Part shown: positions 26,425 through 41,400 of the stretch, one piece after another
Layout of the letters: each line of letters begins with the position of its first letter
Numbering within the stretch: position 1 is the first letter of the stretch
Assembly (NCBI GenBank): GCA_026874595.1
Contig: CM049310.1
Location: 87,397,056 to 87,461,055 of the forward strand
Source of the DNA: Sipunculus nudus
Lineage: Eukaryota > Annelida > Sipuncula > Golfingiida > Sipunculidae
Direction of reading: 5' to 3'
DNA: 64,000 nt
Notes under the pieces: generated by a model
Seen by the model: only the letters and a program-made list of their open reading frames with translations
What the model was told of the DNA's origin: nothing
Databases searched by the model: none
Made by a program: the position numbers and the translations under genes

Positions 26425-29400
26425 TTATTTTGTTTTCTTCTTGCGTTTGGCTACCCTCCTCTTTGTCTTGGCATCCACGATTTGCTGAGCTTGTCTTTTA
26501 ATATTTTGTCTCGTAAGTACATCCTCATCTTCCCCACTATCATCTTCATCTGCAAGAAAAAAAAAAGAAGTATATTATAAACTTAACTTGTTCATACTAA
26601 TAGTAATATGTGAATAAAATTAACTGTCAGGAGCAGCTCTTGGAATAGGCAAGAAAAAGTGCACAACCAGCTGTGAAAATATTATTAAATGTTTGTCAGC
26701 AGGTACAATGATAGTATAGCTGTGTAAATACTAGAAATAGTTCAAACAAACCTGGGGGGTTCAAATGGGGAAAAGTGTGTCATAATTTCATATATTATTT
26801 CCATTGTATCATATGTGTTAAAAAACAATTAGTTTTTGATTAAATAACATTGGATTTTCTTAGATCCATTTTGTAATATTTGTAAGTCTAATGTGCTAAA
26901 GATCCACGACAGATTTACTGAAAAGAAGAACAGACACCTGAATGTCATGAAGAAGCAGAATGAACAAAAATAATACACTGAGGAGATGAACATGGACAGC
27001 TGACAAGTTATTTGTTAGCCGATTGTCTGACTCAAGTCATCTTATTCATCAAGAGAATGCTTCAATGAGTTCTTTCTTCAAGCATTTTCTTTTGCATATT
27101 TTCTCAAACTAAATTGATTATTGCTATACCAAAAAGTAGTAAAATATTTTCTACATAACAAGATTTATTAAATTTGTTCAAGTGCAGAAAGCATTAGCTC
27201 AATTATACATGATCCAAGGAAAAGACTTTTGTTAAGAACCAGTTAAAACTTAGAAAAGCAGATAACATATATTTAAATAACCAAAACTTGTCAAATATGC
27301 TAATAATACATTAGCATATATACATCTGGATAGAACATGAATTCACAAAAAAGTTGGTTCACTTCATATGGGAAAAGGCTACACACATCTGCACAATTTA
27401 TATTTCTGGGCAGGCTTTTTTTTTCTTTTTTTTTTTCAGCTGGTCTTTCTGAAAATTTTCATCTCACAAATGTTCACATCTCATTTTTTGGTGTAAAGAG
27501 AACATTAAACATGAAGGTATATAGGTACAATATTACAACATATGAAAAGAACACAACAGACACAAGGGGGTTATGACACTCACCATATATCTGTGAAGCA
27601 TTCCCTACGGTTTTCAGAAGAAAATGCAAGTGTTAGTGAAGTGACATGGGCACAAGGAAGGCACTCAAAAAGTGGTGGTTTAGTAATTAAACACAGGAGA
27701 GAGTAATAATTGCAGTGTGCTCATTGTAACATGTAAGGTGGTCACTCAATATTGTGACATACGTGATGTATATGCATGTGATAAACAACACCTGTTTCAC
27801 TCTAAAAATATAGTAACTTAAGCCATGTAAATAACTCAATAGTTATCGAAATTCTTAGTTCAAGCATCTTACTATTTTAAAAATAACCCTTCAACAATTT
27901 GTGAAAATATGTGATGTAAAATGTTCAAAACTTGCGCATTTCATGTTTCATGCAGCCACTATTTTGCAATTTTTTGTGTTGACAACAAATATTCTGTAAA
28001 ACAATTTACACTTGACAATATTGTGACAATACACCACTGTGGCTTAGTCCACATTGTGTGATCACAAAATATGTCACCTGGTTCTTCAAAAACTGATTTT
28101 TTCCTTTTCATAGCTAAAATGTCAATATCCCAAAGATTTAATACAAAAATTCTGGTTTAGTCATACAAGTCTGACTTTTATTAAATGGAGACCCAATTAT
28201 ACATCAGAGGTTTATTGCTGTAACTGCATTGCTCTTTTTTCTTTTGTAACGTAGGTCCATCAAATCTCTCATTTCAATTACATGTAACTGATAACCCTCA
28301 TAAAAGCTGTTTAACTTAAAGCAAAAAGTTTAACCTCTCAATGATCAGATAACAAAATAGAGGGTAAACAATACTGCGGTTAGCTTCAATTTCTCAGGGT
28401 GAAAATGTCAAGATTTTCACTTTTTCAGTGTTTCTCAAGGGTTCAATATTCATATCTCACCATATAAAAGACCTCCACAGAGTATAACCTTTATTTTATG
28501 AATTAATTATATAAAAAAATATTTGAGCAGAATCTTAACAATTGCACGGGACATCAGGGAACATCGACTAAGTGGAAATTATTGCTCATTAACAGCAGAT
28601 AATTTGAAAGACCTGATATCATTGACAATAGCAATCTTTGAACATACAAGATTGTTATCATTCATAATATCTACCTTTTATCTTTCAACTTGCCTTCAAT
28701 GATTGGACCACTTCATATTCGCGAAGGTTTAATTTTCCCGATAAATGCCCTTTTGGGAAAATTCACAAATTTGAAACCCTCGTGAACAAAAAGGCAACCA
28801 CAGTATAATTGAGGGCTGCAAGGATACGCTGATGTATTGAAAACACTGTGTGTGAAAAGGGAATAAGGCCTGTAAAACGTTGTAACATCATTGGTCAGAA
28901 TAAGTAAAATAGCTTTTGATTGGCAAACAAAATATGTTTTTTTTTGCTCACAGACTCCAAAGAACAATAATTTTTTTTGTGTGGCCTTTTGGGGGGAAGT
29001 TAGGTAATTCTCCAATGAACAAGGTAAAATATTGATTTGGTATCTAAATTATAATATATATGTACCTCATCATGAACGAAATGTCCAATTTCATAACATA
29101 TGACAATGTATCGTTTCAGCCCTAAAATTATACAACTACTCTATATGTGTGGTTTCTAAATGATAAAGGTGGCTTCCTTCTAAGAGGTTAAATGTCCATA
29201 TAAATAATGTGCCAATCAGCTAACTATCAGTGCTAATATGTTTAAACAGAACACTGGTGAATGAAATGAGTACATACCATCATAAACATTGTCTCTTTGT
29301 GTTTGTGGGAGTTTCACTCTTGTATTGTAAGTAGGTAACTTCATTTCTGCAGTGTTGTGATACTGAAAGAATAAAGACAATGTATTCTGTATCATGTATA

Positions 29401-32400
29401 TTTTTTTAATGACTCCAACAACCAGCTTACAATTAGTTGTTCTCTGGTCATAAAAAGAAACTGGTACAATTTGGTATTGTAAACTGAGAAGCATATCCAT
29501 TTCTATTACTTTATCTAATATATCTATTACTACCTATTATTGAAATATATTTACCTAACGTTGTATTATTCAGGTTTTATAATGCATGTTTCTTCAAGAA
29601 AAACAAACTTAACATTTCCTTAGATTAAAAAACAACAATTTTAAGCTTATTTTACTACAAAATTTATCCAACTTACCAGCACCATGATAGTTTTCTATTG
29701 AGGTAATGATGATATGGTAGTACAATGTCAATGTGTCACAATGAAGAAATTTTATATAAATTAAGCTTGCAGATATATAATATATAATTTACAAACTGCA
29801 GCCAGTGAGATCCTAACAAGAAACACTACAAACTCCCAGTAAAATTATGACTTAAAAATGAGCTCTAAATTCGTGAACCATCATATTACTTCAGTTTCCT
29901 GCAGGTGGAAATCCCTACGGCTGGCAATTGGAAGCTTCTTTTATATAAATTATCATTTCAGTTTTTGGAAATTGTTTATCAATAAATATTGATATTGATA
30001 TGGCCAGAGATGCAGTAAAGTTTAATATTCTTTTTTGCAGTTCCTGATTAGGTGATATAACACAATTTTATACACTTTACTATGTGTTACTTTTGTTGCA
30101 TGTTCACTAAAATAACATGTTAAATATAAGAAACTTTGGATTTACTGGAAAGAAAGGGTCATACAAGAATTCTAGCCCATGTCAAGCTTTTCTAACAGCA
30201 AGAAGATGGACACTGATGTGGAACAGGATCACTGTACCATCATATACCATGATTTTGTTTCACTGTTTCTGTTATATGTAGCCATTATCTATGGTCCTCC
30301 ATTTAGGTGGCTCTATTTCATGAAGCAACACAGACGAGCCCGATGTTTCTACACTCAATTGGTAAATAATAATATTTATACTTAAAAATCATTACCATAA
30401 TCTATAAACTAGATGTGTCGGAACGACACGAATGCCCCCGCCTGGAGCAAATTAGAAACATTTGTAAAATTTTGAAAATTTTTTTAAGTTCAGGAGGTGT
30501 CGTATGGTCAAAAGTAGGTCAACAAGGGCAAAATGCAAACTCAATCTGTAACGGATCATTACCAAGCAACACACCAAAAATCATGCCAGTATATGCAGGC
30601 ATTGTGAAAAAAAGTCCATACATGTGCATTTTCCATCAAAATTTCTGTCTTTCATGAAATTTTCTATGTTTAGGAGCCGTAAAACAATCAAAAGTAGGTC
30701 AACCAGGACTAAACGCGAACTCGATCTGTAACTGTCATTATCTGCCCACACATAAAAAATCATGGTGGTATCTGCAGGCATTGAGGAAAAAAAGTCAGTA
30801 CATATGCATTTGTTATGAAAATTCCTATTTTTCATGAAATTTTCTATGTTCAGGAGCAGTCAAATGGGCAAAAGTAGGTCAACTGGGACAAAACAAGAAC
30901 TCGATCTGTAACTGGTCATTATCTGCCTACACACCAAAAATCAGGTCCGTATCTGCAAGCACTGTGAAAAAAAGTCCATACATGTGCACTTTTTTATGAA
31001 ATTTTCTATGTAAGAGCACCGTCAAACGTCAAAAGTAGGTCAACTGGGACAAAACGTGAACTCGATCTGTAACTGGTCATTATCTGCCCACACACCAAAA
31101 ATCAGGCCAATATCTGCAGGTATTGTGAAGAAAGGTCTGTACAAGTGTACTTGTAATGAAAATTTATATTTTACATAAAATTTTCTATGTGCAGGAGCCG
31201 TAAAACAGTCAAAAGTAGGTCAACTGGGACGAAACGCGAACTCGATCTGTAACTGGTCAATATCTGCCCACACACCAAAAATCAGGCCAATATCTGCAGG
31301 CATTGCGAAAAAAAGTCTGTACATGTGTATTTGTCATGAAATTTCATATTTTTCATGAAATTTTCTATAGTAGGTCAACCGGGACGAAACGGGAACTCGA
31401 TCTGTAACTGGTCTATATCTGCCGACACACCAAAAATCAGGCCAATATCTGCAGGCATTGCGAAAAAAAGTCCGTACATGTGAATTTGTCATGAATATTT
31501 CTATTTTTCATGATATTTTCTAAGTTAAGGAGGCGTAAAACGTTCAAAAGTAAGTCAACTGGGACAAAACGCGAACTCCATCTGTAACTGGTCATTATCT
31601 GCCCACACACAAAAAATCAGGCCAATATCTGCAGGCATTGCGAAAAAAAAGTCCGTACATGTGTATTTGTCATGAAAATTTCTATTTTTCATGAAATTTT
31701 CTAAGTTTAGGAGCCGTAAAACAGTCAAAAGTAGGTCAACTAGGACAAAACGCGAACTCGATCTGTAACTGGTCTATATCTGCCCACACACCGAAAATCA
31801 GGCCAATATCTGCAGGCATTGCAAAAAAAAAGTCTGTACAACTGTTTGATTTCGGAAGGACGGACATGGGTAAAACTATATGCCCCGGCCACTTTGTGGC
31901 GGGGGCATAAAAATTTAATCAAGCACAAAAAGAAAGGAAGACACTTGGCCAATCTATGGTCTCTCTTTATTCAAATTGGGTTCATTCCCTGAAGTTGGTT
32001 CTTGGCAGTCTCATCGATTTCTGTATCAGACCACTTGTAATGATTGATAATGATATATCAATCAACCATGCTAGCCCCTAGCATCACATACTGTCAAAAT
32101 AAAAAAAAAAAGACTTACTTCTTCCTCCTCCATCTGTTTGACAACTTCGTCCAGGTCTTTGCCGTCCAGTTCTTCCATTAGTTTTAACAGTTTTTCTTCA
32201 GTGACTGATAGTTGGTCAAGGACATATTCATCAGATGAGGGTGCAATCTGGGCTTTTTGTACTTGACTGGAGGTCTGCAAGAAAAGATTAAGTCTTTATG
32301 AGCCTCAGTAGACATTATCCAGATACATGTGGTCTCATGGAAATTATTTAACACTGTAGAACATACAGCTAACATAAACAATCCCTTATGAATACTTTTA

Positions 32401-35400
32401 CTACCAGAATGTAACAATATGCTGCTTTTTCCAAGTTCAAGCTGATCACAGTATATTTTTAATAACAGAAATGACTAAAATAATTAAATAACAAGCTGAT
32501 ATCCTGATCAATAAACTTAAAATATAAATATTTAAGATTTTCTTTAAAATAAAAAAACCTTAACCACCTAATTTTACAGACATAAAATCTATGTATTTCA
32601 AATCTGTGAAGGCTTAACAGGGGTTGCGTTAAGATGGTATCAAAGAAAAATATCACTCACAGCCTTGAGATGAGCCAGTTTCTCAGCCAGATGTTCCACA
32701 CCAGATTTGACGCTGGTAAGGATTTTACTGCTTTTCTCTAGTTTCTTCTGTGATTCGTCACGTCGACCCTCCTCTAAATGTAGGTGAGCCTCGTAATCCT
32801 CCAACAAACGCTGACCACTAATTACAGAAACATTAAAAATTAAATATTCATACAGATAGTACAAGTTATTTAAAGGTACATTTAAACATTTGCAATATGT
32901 GTGTATTATCTCATTATTTATTCATTTTTGCTGAATACAAGTTTTCTGGCAAACCTGGCACACACACTCACTTTGACCAATTCACCAATTTTATACAACG
33001 TTATGGTGTGGTGTGTGACTAAACCCAGTCTACAAGTCTGTTTATCATAACAAGACTGGCCAGATGTCAGATCTTGCACATGTGCAACAACTCCCATACA
33101 CGGAAAAGAGACATGTATGAAAGAAGAAACACTGCTTTTAAGCTAGAAAAAATCTTGATTTGTGAAGCTGCACAGCACGGCTACCAGATGGCTTGCATGA
33201 TATGTTTACCAATATGTTTTGCACCACTGATTGCACCGGATGCAGGTTTATTTCCACTTATGTATAGGAGTAAGCAAATACTCCATAATATTTTGAGTAG
33301 GAAACAGTACTTACTGTGTACGTAACAAATGTGATGCATGAAAAGATCCCTTTAAAATATACAAACTACTGTCTGTATGCATTGCTCCAGTGATTGACTT
33401 TGCCGTAGCTCTTCTTCAATAATCCAAAAGTTTAACAGCCTAATTGTACAAAAATGATTAAAAAGAACACTACAACATTACTGCTTATGAGACTTAATCA
33501 ACTGAATGGTGACTAAATTGTGATTTTAGCCTATGTGACTGGGGTTTACAGGTGATAATCCTGGTGTCAACCAACAAAAGCAAACATGTTTGCACATGAA
33601 ACAAGACTGTATGGCATAATCTCCTCATTAAGCCTGCAGAGCGCTAACCCTGGATGAGGGCCGACCATGAAAAATCTCACCACCTCAGCTGAGATTTGAA
33701 CTCACTACCTCCCAGCTTTGAGCCCTGTGCTCTACCCCTGGAACACAGAAGTGTTTTTGCTCTGACTTACCTTGACAGCTTTGCTTCTCCTGTGTACTTC
33801 ATCTCCTCAAACTCTTGTTGTTTCTTCTCTCGTTCCTCACGGAGTCTGTTGATGGATTTCTCCGCCTCCTTCATCAGGTTCTGCAGATGTTCTTTAGTCT
33901 CACCCTGATTTTCGAAACGTATCACCACCTCTTTGGTATCAGATACGCCCGTGGCTTCCTTGATGCGACGGAATGCCTCTTCATAGGTGTTGATTTTCTG
34001 CTGTTCCTCCTCGCCCATCATGGCCTGTCGGTCTGCGGAGGACAAGTCTTCTTGTGTGATGGAACCACGGGCCTGAGAGTAAAACAATATAAAGACAGTT
34101 ATACAAACTAGTACTGTGACGATTAACCGTTGTACTGATACATCACCATATAAAGACAAGTATCTTAACTGTAACATCAGATGTTTGTGGATCAATACGT
34201 TTACAATATGTGATCATCCAACGAAAAGTTATGCCCAACATTTCAAAATAGTCTCTCAGCGCCATGCAACTTACAGTCATCTGAGCATAAAATAAAATGA
34301 AACCACAACTACTATGTTACTTGCTAAAGATACCATTTTTTACACTTACAGCAAATGTGAGAATATTATAAGCATAATATAACCTGTGTAGAAATGTATA
34401 CATCACATTCATACTCACGATTCTTCTGTCAATACGCTCGTGTAACATCCTCTTCTCTTCAGCTTCCTTTTTGACGCGAGCCAGCTCAAGCTCTCGCTGA
34501 CGACGATCTGCATATACCTCACGCTCCTGCTTCTCAAGCTCTTGCTTGGCCGCATCACGAGCTATGATGGCGTCATGATGCATAGCACGCAGGTCCTTCA
34601 GCTCCTGGCGACACCTACAGAGCATGTGAAAACAGGTTACTACAGAGCATCTGAAACAGGTTACCTACAGAGCATGAGATAACAGATTAACTACTCAGCA
34701 TGTGAAAACAGGTCCCTAAAGACCATGTGAAAACAGGTCACCTACAGACCATGTGAAAACAGGTCACCTACAGACCATGTGAAAACAGGTCACCTACAGA
34801 CCATGTGAAAACAGGTCACCTACAGACCATGTGAAAACAGGTCACCTACAGACCATGTGAAAACAGGTCACCTACAGACCGTGTGGACACAGGTCGCCCT
34901 ACAGACCGTGTGGACACAGGTCACCTACAAACCATGTGGAAACAGGTCACCTACAGACCACGTGAAAACAGGTCACCTACAGACCATGTGAAAACAGGTC
35001 ACCTACAGACCATGTGAAAACAGGTCACCTACAGACCGTGTGGACACAGGTCACCTACAGACCGTGTGGACACAGGTCACCTACAAACCATGTGAAAACA
35101 GGTCACCTACAGACCATGTGAAAACAGGTCACCTGCAGACCATGTGAAAACAGTTCACCTACAGACCATGTTGAAAACAGGTCACCTACAACACAAGTAA
35201 AACAGTACCAAAAGATTTCCTCATATGTCGATTAACATTTAGCTCATTAGCACATTAATGATAATGTCTTGATTAAATGCCATGCAGTGAGAAGCAGGCA
35301 TATACGCCAGACTATTATCAAGATCTTCACCAACAGATGGACAGAGGTCACACATCTGTCTCATTTAAGCAGCAGACAACAGGTGAGGTTGCCCCTCTGC

Positions 35401-38400
35401 CCTGACCCTGACAGCAGCCTACTGTATCACAGGGGTGTTCGGGGCCAGTAAACTTATAGTGACAGGGGTGGTAGGTATCTCTAATGTCTTGTGTTCAATC
35501 TGTGGTTTATACATTGCCTACAGAGGTGCTTGTTCACTGTGTACGCAACATTGCTAATCTGGGCTTATTCCCGATAAACAGGTTAGTTTTTTAGTAAATA
35601 CAATTCATTGACTGGGCAATGATGATATTGCCGAGTGAGATCTTGAGGCAACAGTCAATTTTAAAAGGATCATTTTACTGCTAGTGGTTGAAAAATCATG
35701 TTTGATGATTGAATGAAATAAAACTACCAATGATTGACTTTTAATCAAATTTTGTGCCTTCTACATAACCACAAATTCTGCTGTACAGAATTACCTAATT
35801 TACTCAGGCTGAAGGAGTTTTGTACATTTGAAAGGTACAGGTAGCAGGCAGTTTTTTACTCTTGTTCACAGTACAAGGTTAAGTTTCAATGTTGTGTTTC
35901 TCATATCTCTGACAGGATTAAAATATATTTTTTTTCTGGGTAATTTGACTTCTTTGTGTGTGCAATACATAATTGTTTGCAACGATTATGCAAAAATGCA
36001 ACTATTTTATTCGATCATGAAAGGAAACAACTAATTATCGATTTAAAAAATTAATTGGCACACCACTATGTAATAACTGCAATTTTTTTGTCAAACCTCT
36101 TGATCTCCTCCTCCATATCCTTGAGCGTGTTCTCGAACCCCTGGTGTTCTTCCTCGTACTTGGCCTTTATCTGCAGGTACGTTTTACGGATGTGCTCAGC
36201 TTCTTGATATTTCAGCTGTGCTTTATCTAATCGGTTCTCCAGATTACGCAGTTTCTAAAATGTATAAATGTAGAATACAATGGATGATGTTTACCTTTCC
36301 ATGTGTGGGTGGCTCAGATTGTATTAAACGAAATGAATGTCAAACAGTCATCAACCACAAGGTAAATGATCAATAACAATTTTGATATAATAAAAATAAC
36401 ATCCGAAGTTTCCTTTTTATTTGCAGGATATTTTAACAAAAATTGGGAAAAATTAAATTTGCTTTATTAATAACTGTCTAAATGCTTAGAATTATATGAA
36501 GGTAACCACACATGATGTTGTAAATATGCAAAATAACCCTGCAATAAGATTGATATATGTGGATATTTAATCTCAAGGATCTCTAGTTTTAAAGGCATGA
36601 GGACAGGAATAATCAAAGGCCATAAACTGTTGTTATGACATTTAAGTGAATTTCTGTGAGGTTCTATAAAGATGTCACCATTTTGACCTTTAAAGCTTTG
36701 ATGGGATTTGAACCAGGTACCTTCAGCTCTGGTACCTTCAGCTAACCACTGGGCTAAGTCCTATTGCACCACAAATGATTCATGTTGATCGGACTGTATA
36801 ATCCTCATACAACAGTGATGCACTACAGTCATTCTACATGTCCTTTGCATTAACCGCTGCTTTGTGCCGTGAGACGACAGGTTTCACCACCAGGGCTGGC
36901 ACAGGGCAAAGAGTTGTAATCAGACCAATGAGAGGGCTGTATCGCAATGTACATCCAACTCAAGGTTTCAAACCTGCAACACCCTGCTCTTATCGGTTTA
37001 ATGCACAATGGGATACCACAGTTTCATTGGTCTGATTACAATTGTTAGCCCTGTATAAACCCTAGAAAACTTACTTTCAATGCAGCAGCTAAAGAGGAGG
37101 AGATCTGGAATGAGTGTAGTGTGTGAGGAGTGTAATGACTGTTCTGTAGTGATTACCTGGGCATCCTCTGATTCCCCAGCATCGGTAGCCACAGCCTCTG
37201 AAGCATCCTTGACCATCTGATCATGCTGCGTCTGCAGACCCTCCAGCTTCTTCTGCATCTGTACCGTCTTGTACTTCATGTTGTTCAGTACGTTCACCCG
37301 ATCACGCACTTTCTCATCCATCTTAACAATGGCCACCTGTACAATCATCACATCTTTATAAACTTAATCTACTCATAATGCTTCCTCACCAGCTCATTAA
37401 TAATAGCTTTAAATTTATAAACAGGTAAATATATTTAAAATATTTTTAAATTAAGGAAATTGTAACACAGATTGATTAACATATAAACATTTCAAATTTT
37501 AATTTGTTTCTTACAACTTATTCAACTGCAAGTTAGTGTGTTACAGGTTTTTCAAGTAAATTTCTTAGCATCTTTTGTTTGAATCCACTTAGATATGTAG
37601 GTGTTAATGACATTGTTCATCGATTAATGTGAATTAATGCAAAGTGGATAAAATCAAATGTCAGTCACAGAAGGGAGGTGCATTTTGGTGTATTGTACTG
37701 GTCTTATGGTCTGATTCTTTTTTTTTTTTTTTGGGGGGGGGGGTGTCAGGAAGATACCCCACTATTGGAACCCCACCATTTGAACACCTCTGTATAACTA
37801 GTAAACATCCCTGATCAGTCTCTAGACTCAGTGGGTCACTGAGACTGGTGCAAAGTGATCTAAGTGTACAGGCCTATGCTGAACGAGGTAAAATTAACAC
37901 TTGACAGAAGTCTAACCTGTCCATCTTTACTGATTTTCAAATCACTACATCCCCTCGCAAGAGGTTATTTCATAAGTATGATTAGGGTATATGCTCTTGT
38001 ACAGAACTTGAGATCATTGAGATATTTCAACTCTCACACTTACCCAAGGACTGCCAGTAAGCAAAGTTTCAGCTTAATAATAAGTTAATCAATATTCTGA
38101 CAGCTCTTTTGACCTACTTTTGTTATTTAAACAAAATTTTGTGTGTTTTTTTTAATATTTTATTTGTTGGAGAAACCCTTCAACATGACTTACCGCTCCG
38201 GGTTTGTCCCGCAGTGCATTACGTTCTTTAGGGTGATCTTGCAGACCTTTGTTTACCACATGTTCATCTGCCTGTTCAGTGCAAGGGTCAAACCATTCAA
38301 GATCAAGCATGTGAGAGGGGTACACATGAGTGAAGGGCGGGGAAAGAAGGAATTTGTGATAATGACATGCTGAGTTTCAGTACATTATATATATATCTGA

Positions 38401-41400
38401 ATATATAACCAAACAGTGACACTGATAAATGCCAAATAATTTAGTAACAACTCTTATTACTGTCATTGTAAAAGATGGTGGTGGCAGATATCTGCACAAA
38501 TCTTTACTTTTAATTGATGCAGTATTTCCCAAATTAAAGGTGATTAAATCGTTAGTATTAATTATTCTTATTCAGGATGTTGAAAAGTTTTATCAGAAAC
38601 TTTCAATAAACCTGGAGAAATACATTAGATCTGATGCATGTAATAGAAAATATGGTTTTCTCCAAGGTTCAGCTCAGCATATCATCATAAATACCTTATT
38701 GTTTCACTCTCAAGTCAGGTCAACTTGAGTTTTTGTTTCACAAGCTGAAGATGTTTCATCATACATCTCAAGTGATGAAATTTCCAGTATTTCTTTTTTT
38801 TTGGCAAAGTCACACCAGCATGACTTTTATCAGACCAAGAGTGAAAATATTAAAACTGACATGATATATTTCCTCAGTGACACAGGGGCTTGAATTAAAA
38901 TTTGCTGACATGCAGGTGCAGTTAAGATCCAGTTTAGTGAAAACCTGGAAAACTGCTATTTACTTGATTTTCACAAATTCATTTCTTTATGGATGACTGA
39001 CAGATCAGCTTGTGAAACAATATTATTGACCAGCTTTCAAGTGTTTTGTGCATTAACAAGTGCAGAAGGGTAAACCTCACACGGGATCAAACAATGATGA
39101 AGTTGCAGTCTTCAGAATCTGTAAAGGCTTTCAAATTCACCAAAGACAGGCAGCAAACCGAGGCATGTTTGGAATAACTGACCATGTATCCATTTATAAA
39201 CAAAGTGACATGATAGATCCTTATAATTCATGACAAGAGTCATTTTACACATTTAAATTAGCAGTAATATAGAAATTTTAAAGTATAATGGGCTAAATTA
39301 AACATTTCATGAAAAATCAGTTATCAAAACATTTCAAATACTATCACTGGTATCAGTGTTTTAATCAACAATTAATGTGCTCTGAGAAATGAACCCATCA
39401 CTGGCAGTGACAAAAAAATATATATATATGTGTATATGTCAGATTCCAATTATTACAGGTTGCTGCCATGGTAATGAATTTGAAAAGCTTGAAATGATAG
39501 TGCAGGGATAGAGTGACTGATACCCAAACCACAACAATGGTAGTTGTCAATGTGCAATCATTTAGGAGAGACTCGCAGGGTACAATTCAATTGGTTGTGA
39601 AACACTGGCAGATCTTGTGCTGGGTAACGTTATTACTTACTCTCCCTTCATGATGACGATAAGCTTTTCTCTCTGTTGGGTGCTCCTCCAAACCTTTTTG
39701 AATAACATGTTCATCTGCCTATGTCCCAAAGGTATAAAATGATTAGAAATATATGTATCAATACATAAAATGATATGGAGGGACAACTCAAGAAAATGCT
39801 ACCGGAAGCCTCTGCCAACTGCACCTGCAAATGTCAACTGCATATATAGAAATATGTGGCAATGATTAAGTTTGATTTTATGATCTATTAAAGATGAACA
39901 CATAACTTGGCATATGATTGTCTAAATTTTATGAATACATTTTAAAAAAATGGTAGTGTACTAATGACCATCTTAAAAATAATTTACCAAAATTCAAAAT
40001 TTATAACCTTATATGTGAAGTTTCACTTTGATATTTAAAGTAGCTACAATAAATTATCATCATTTTACCCTACATGTAAATATAAAAGTATTATCATTTC
40101 ACATAATATTCAAACTGTTTAATATAAACCAAGTGTTAAAAACAAAACAAAACTTTCTTGTTTATTATTTTTACATAGTTGAACTTGCATTGAACTCTTG
40201 TAAGTTAAACTCACAGCTAGCCTGTCAGCTTTCAGCTTGTGTAGCTCCTTGCATTCCTTTCTCAGCTTTCCAATCTTTTCTTTGTTTTGTTTAATTGTCC
40301 ATTCTGAGCTTTCATAATAAGCCTTCCTGTCTCCCTCTGAAAGAATAGTTCAGTTACTCATCATCACAACATGTTTTTTCTCTTTGAATCAGAAACAACT
40401 TAGGATCCTACAATGCTGCTACACATTCTTGATGAAACCAGAAAGAAAGAAATATTTCAGTTATTTTTTAACATATCATCTACATATTACTAGAACTGTG
40501 AGTTGTGAAGGGCATGTGAATAGATTCAATTATTGATTCTTTACTTTTGATTCAATTCTAGATTCATTTGTTACCTGGGTAGTAATTTCAGACTCTTTTT
40601 AAAAAAAGCATACATTTAACTACCATGGATGTCACTTGATTTTAGCAAGTAAAAGAATAATGTAGCCCTCCTCCTGTTTATAGCCACTATATCAGTTTCT
40701 ATGTGAGTGGAGCAGTTCATAGGGTAGCAATGAAACTAAATCTACCTGTACATTAAATAGTATGGACATTACAATGTGCTTCAGAAAATTTGACAGCTCA
40801 CATATCATATGGTACATGGGAAAAAAATTATCAGAATGAATCAATTTGGAGGTTACTAATCAATTGTTACAATTAAATCAAGGGGCTGCAATTCAATGCA
40901 CCAATTATGAGATGCAATGTTAAACCCCTACATTTTACAGGCATACTGGGTCCTGTGAATATTTGCTTGTGGTGATAACTGATAGAAAGTATTGCAACTT
41001 ATAAGATCTGCCATTTCATAGAGGGCCAATGATAATGATCAGTGTCAGTTCCATGGTATTGATTAATAATGTTAGATTAAATGAAGAACTTTTCTAATTT
41101 TAACTTATAGTTCATATAGAGTATACTATCTATTACTGATCACATGTAAACTCTATTATTATACTATAGTTTATACTTTGGCTATGAAAACATGACTTTC
41201 TCATACATGGGTTGACCTTTTGTCCTTTTCATTTAATTTATTATAAAAGTTGCACGATGCATTAACTGAATGACTGAACATTATAATTATTTTCATATCT
41301 ATGCTACAGAAACTATGACAAGGAGTCTATGAATAGTAAAGTATTTTACAAATGTGTGAATAGTGATATATATTTTACTTTTATAATCATGTGCACTTAT

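Noticed and set aside
34618-35190. CRISPR-like regular repeats
   Set aside because: The units are contiguous 26-mers with no unique spacers, in a eukaryotic intron; this is a minisatellite.
36670-36775. Functional tRNA on the minus strand
   Set aside because: A- and B-boxes are present, but acceptor and anticodon stems do not form, so it is a SINE head or tRNA relic.
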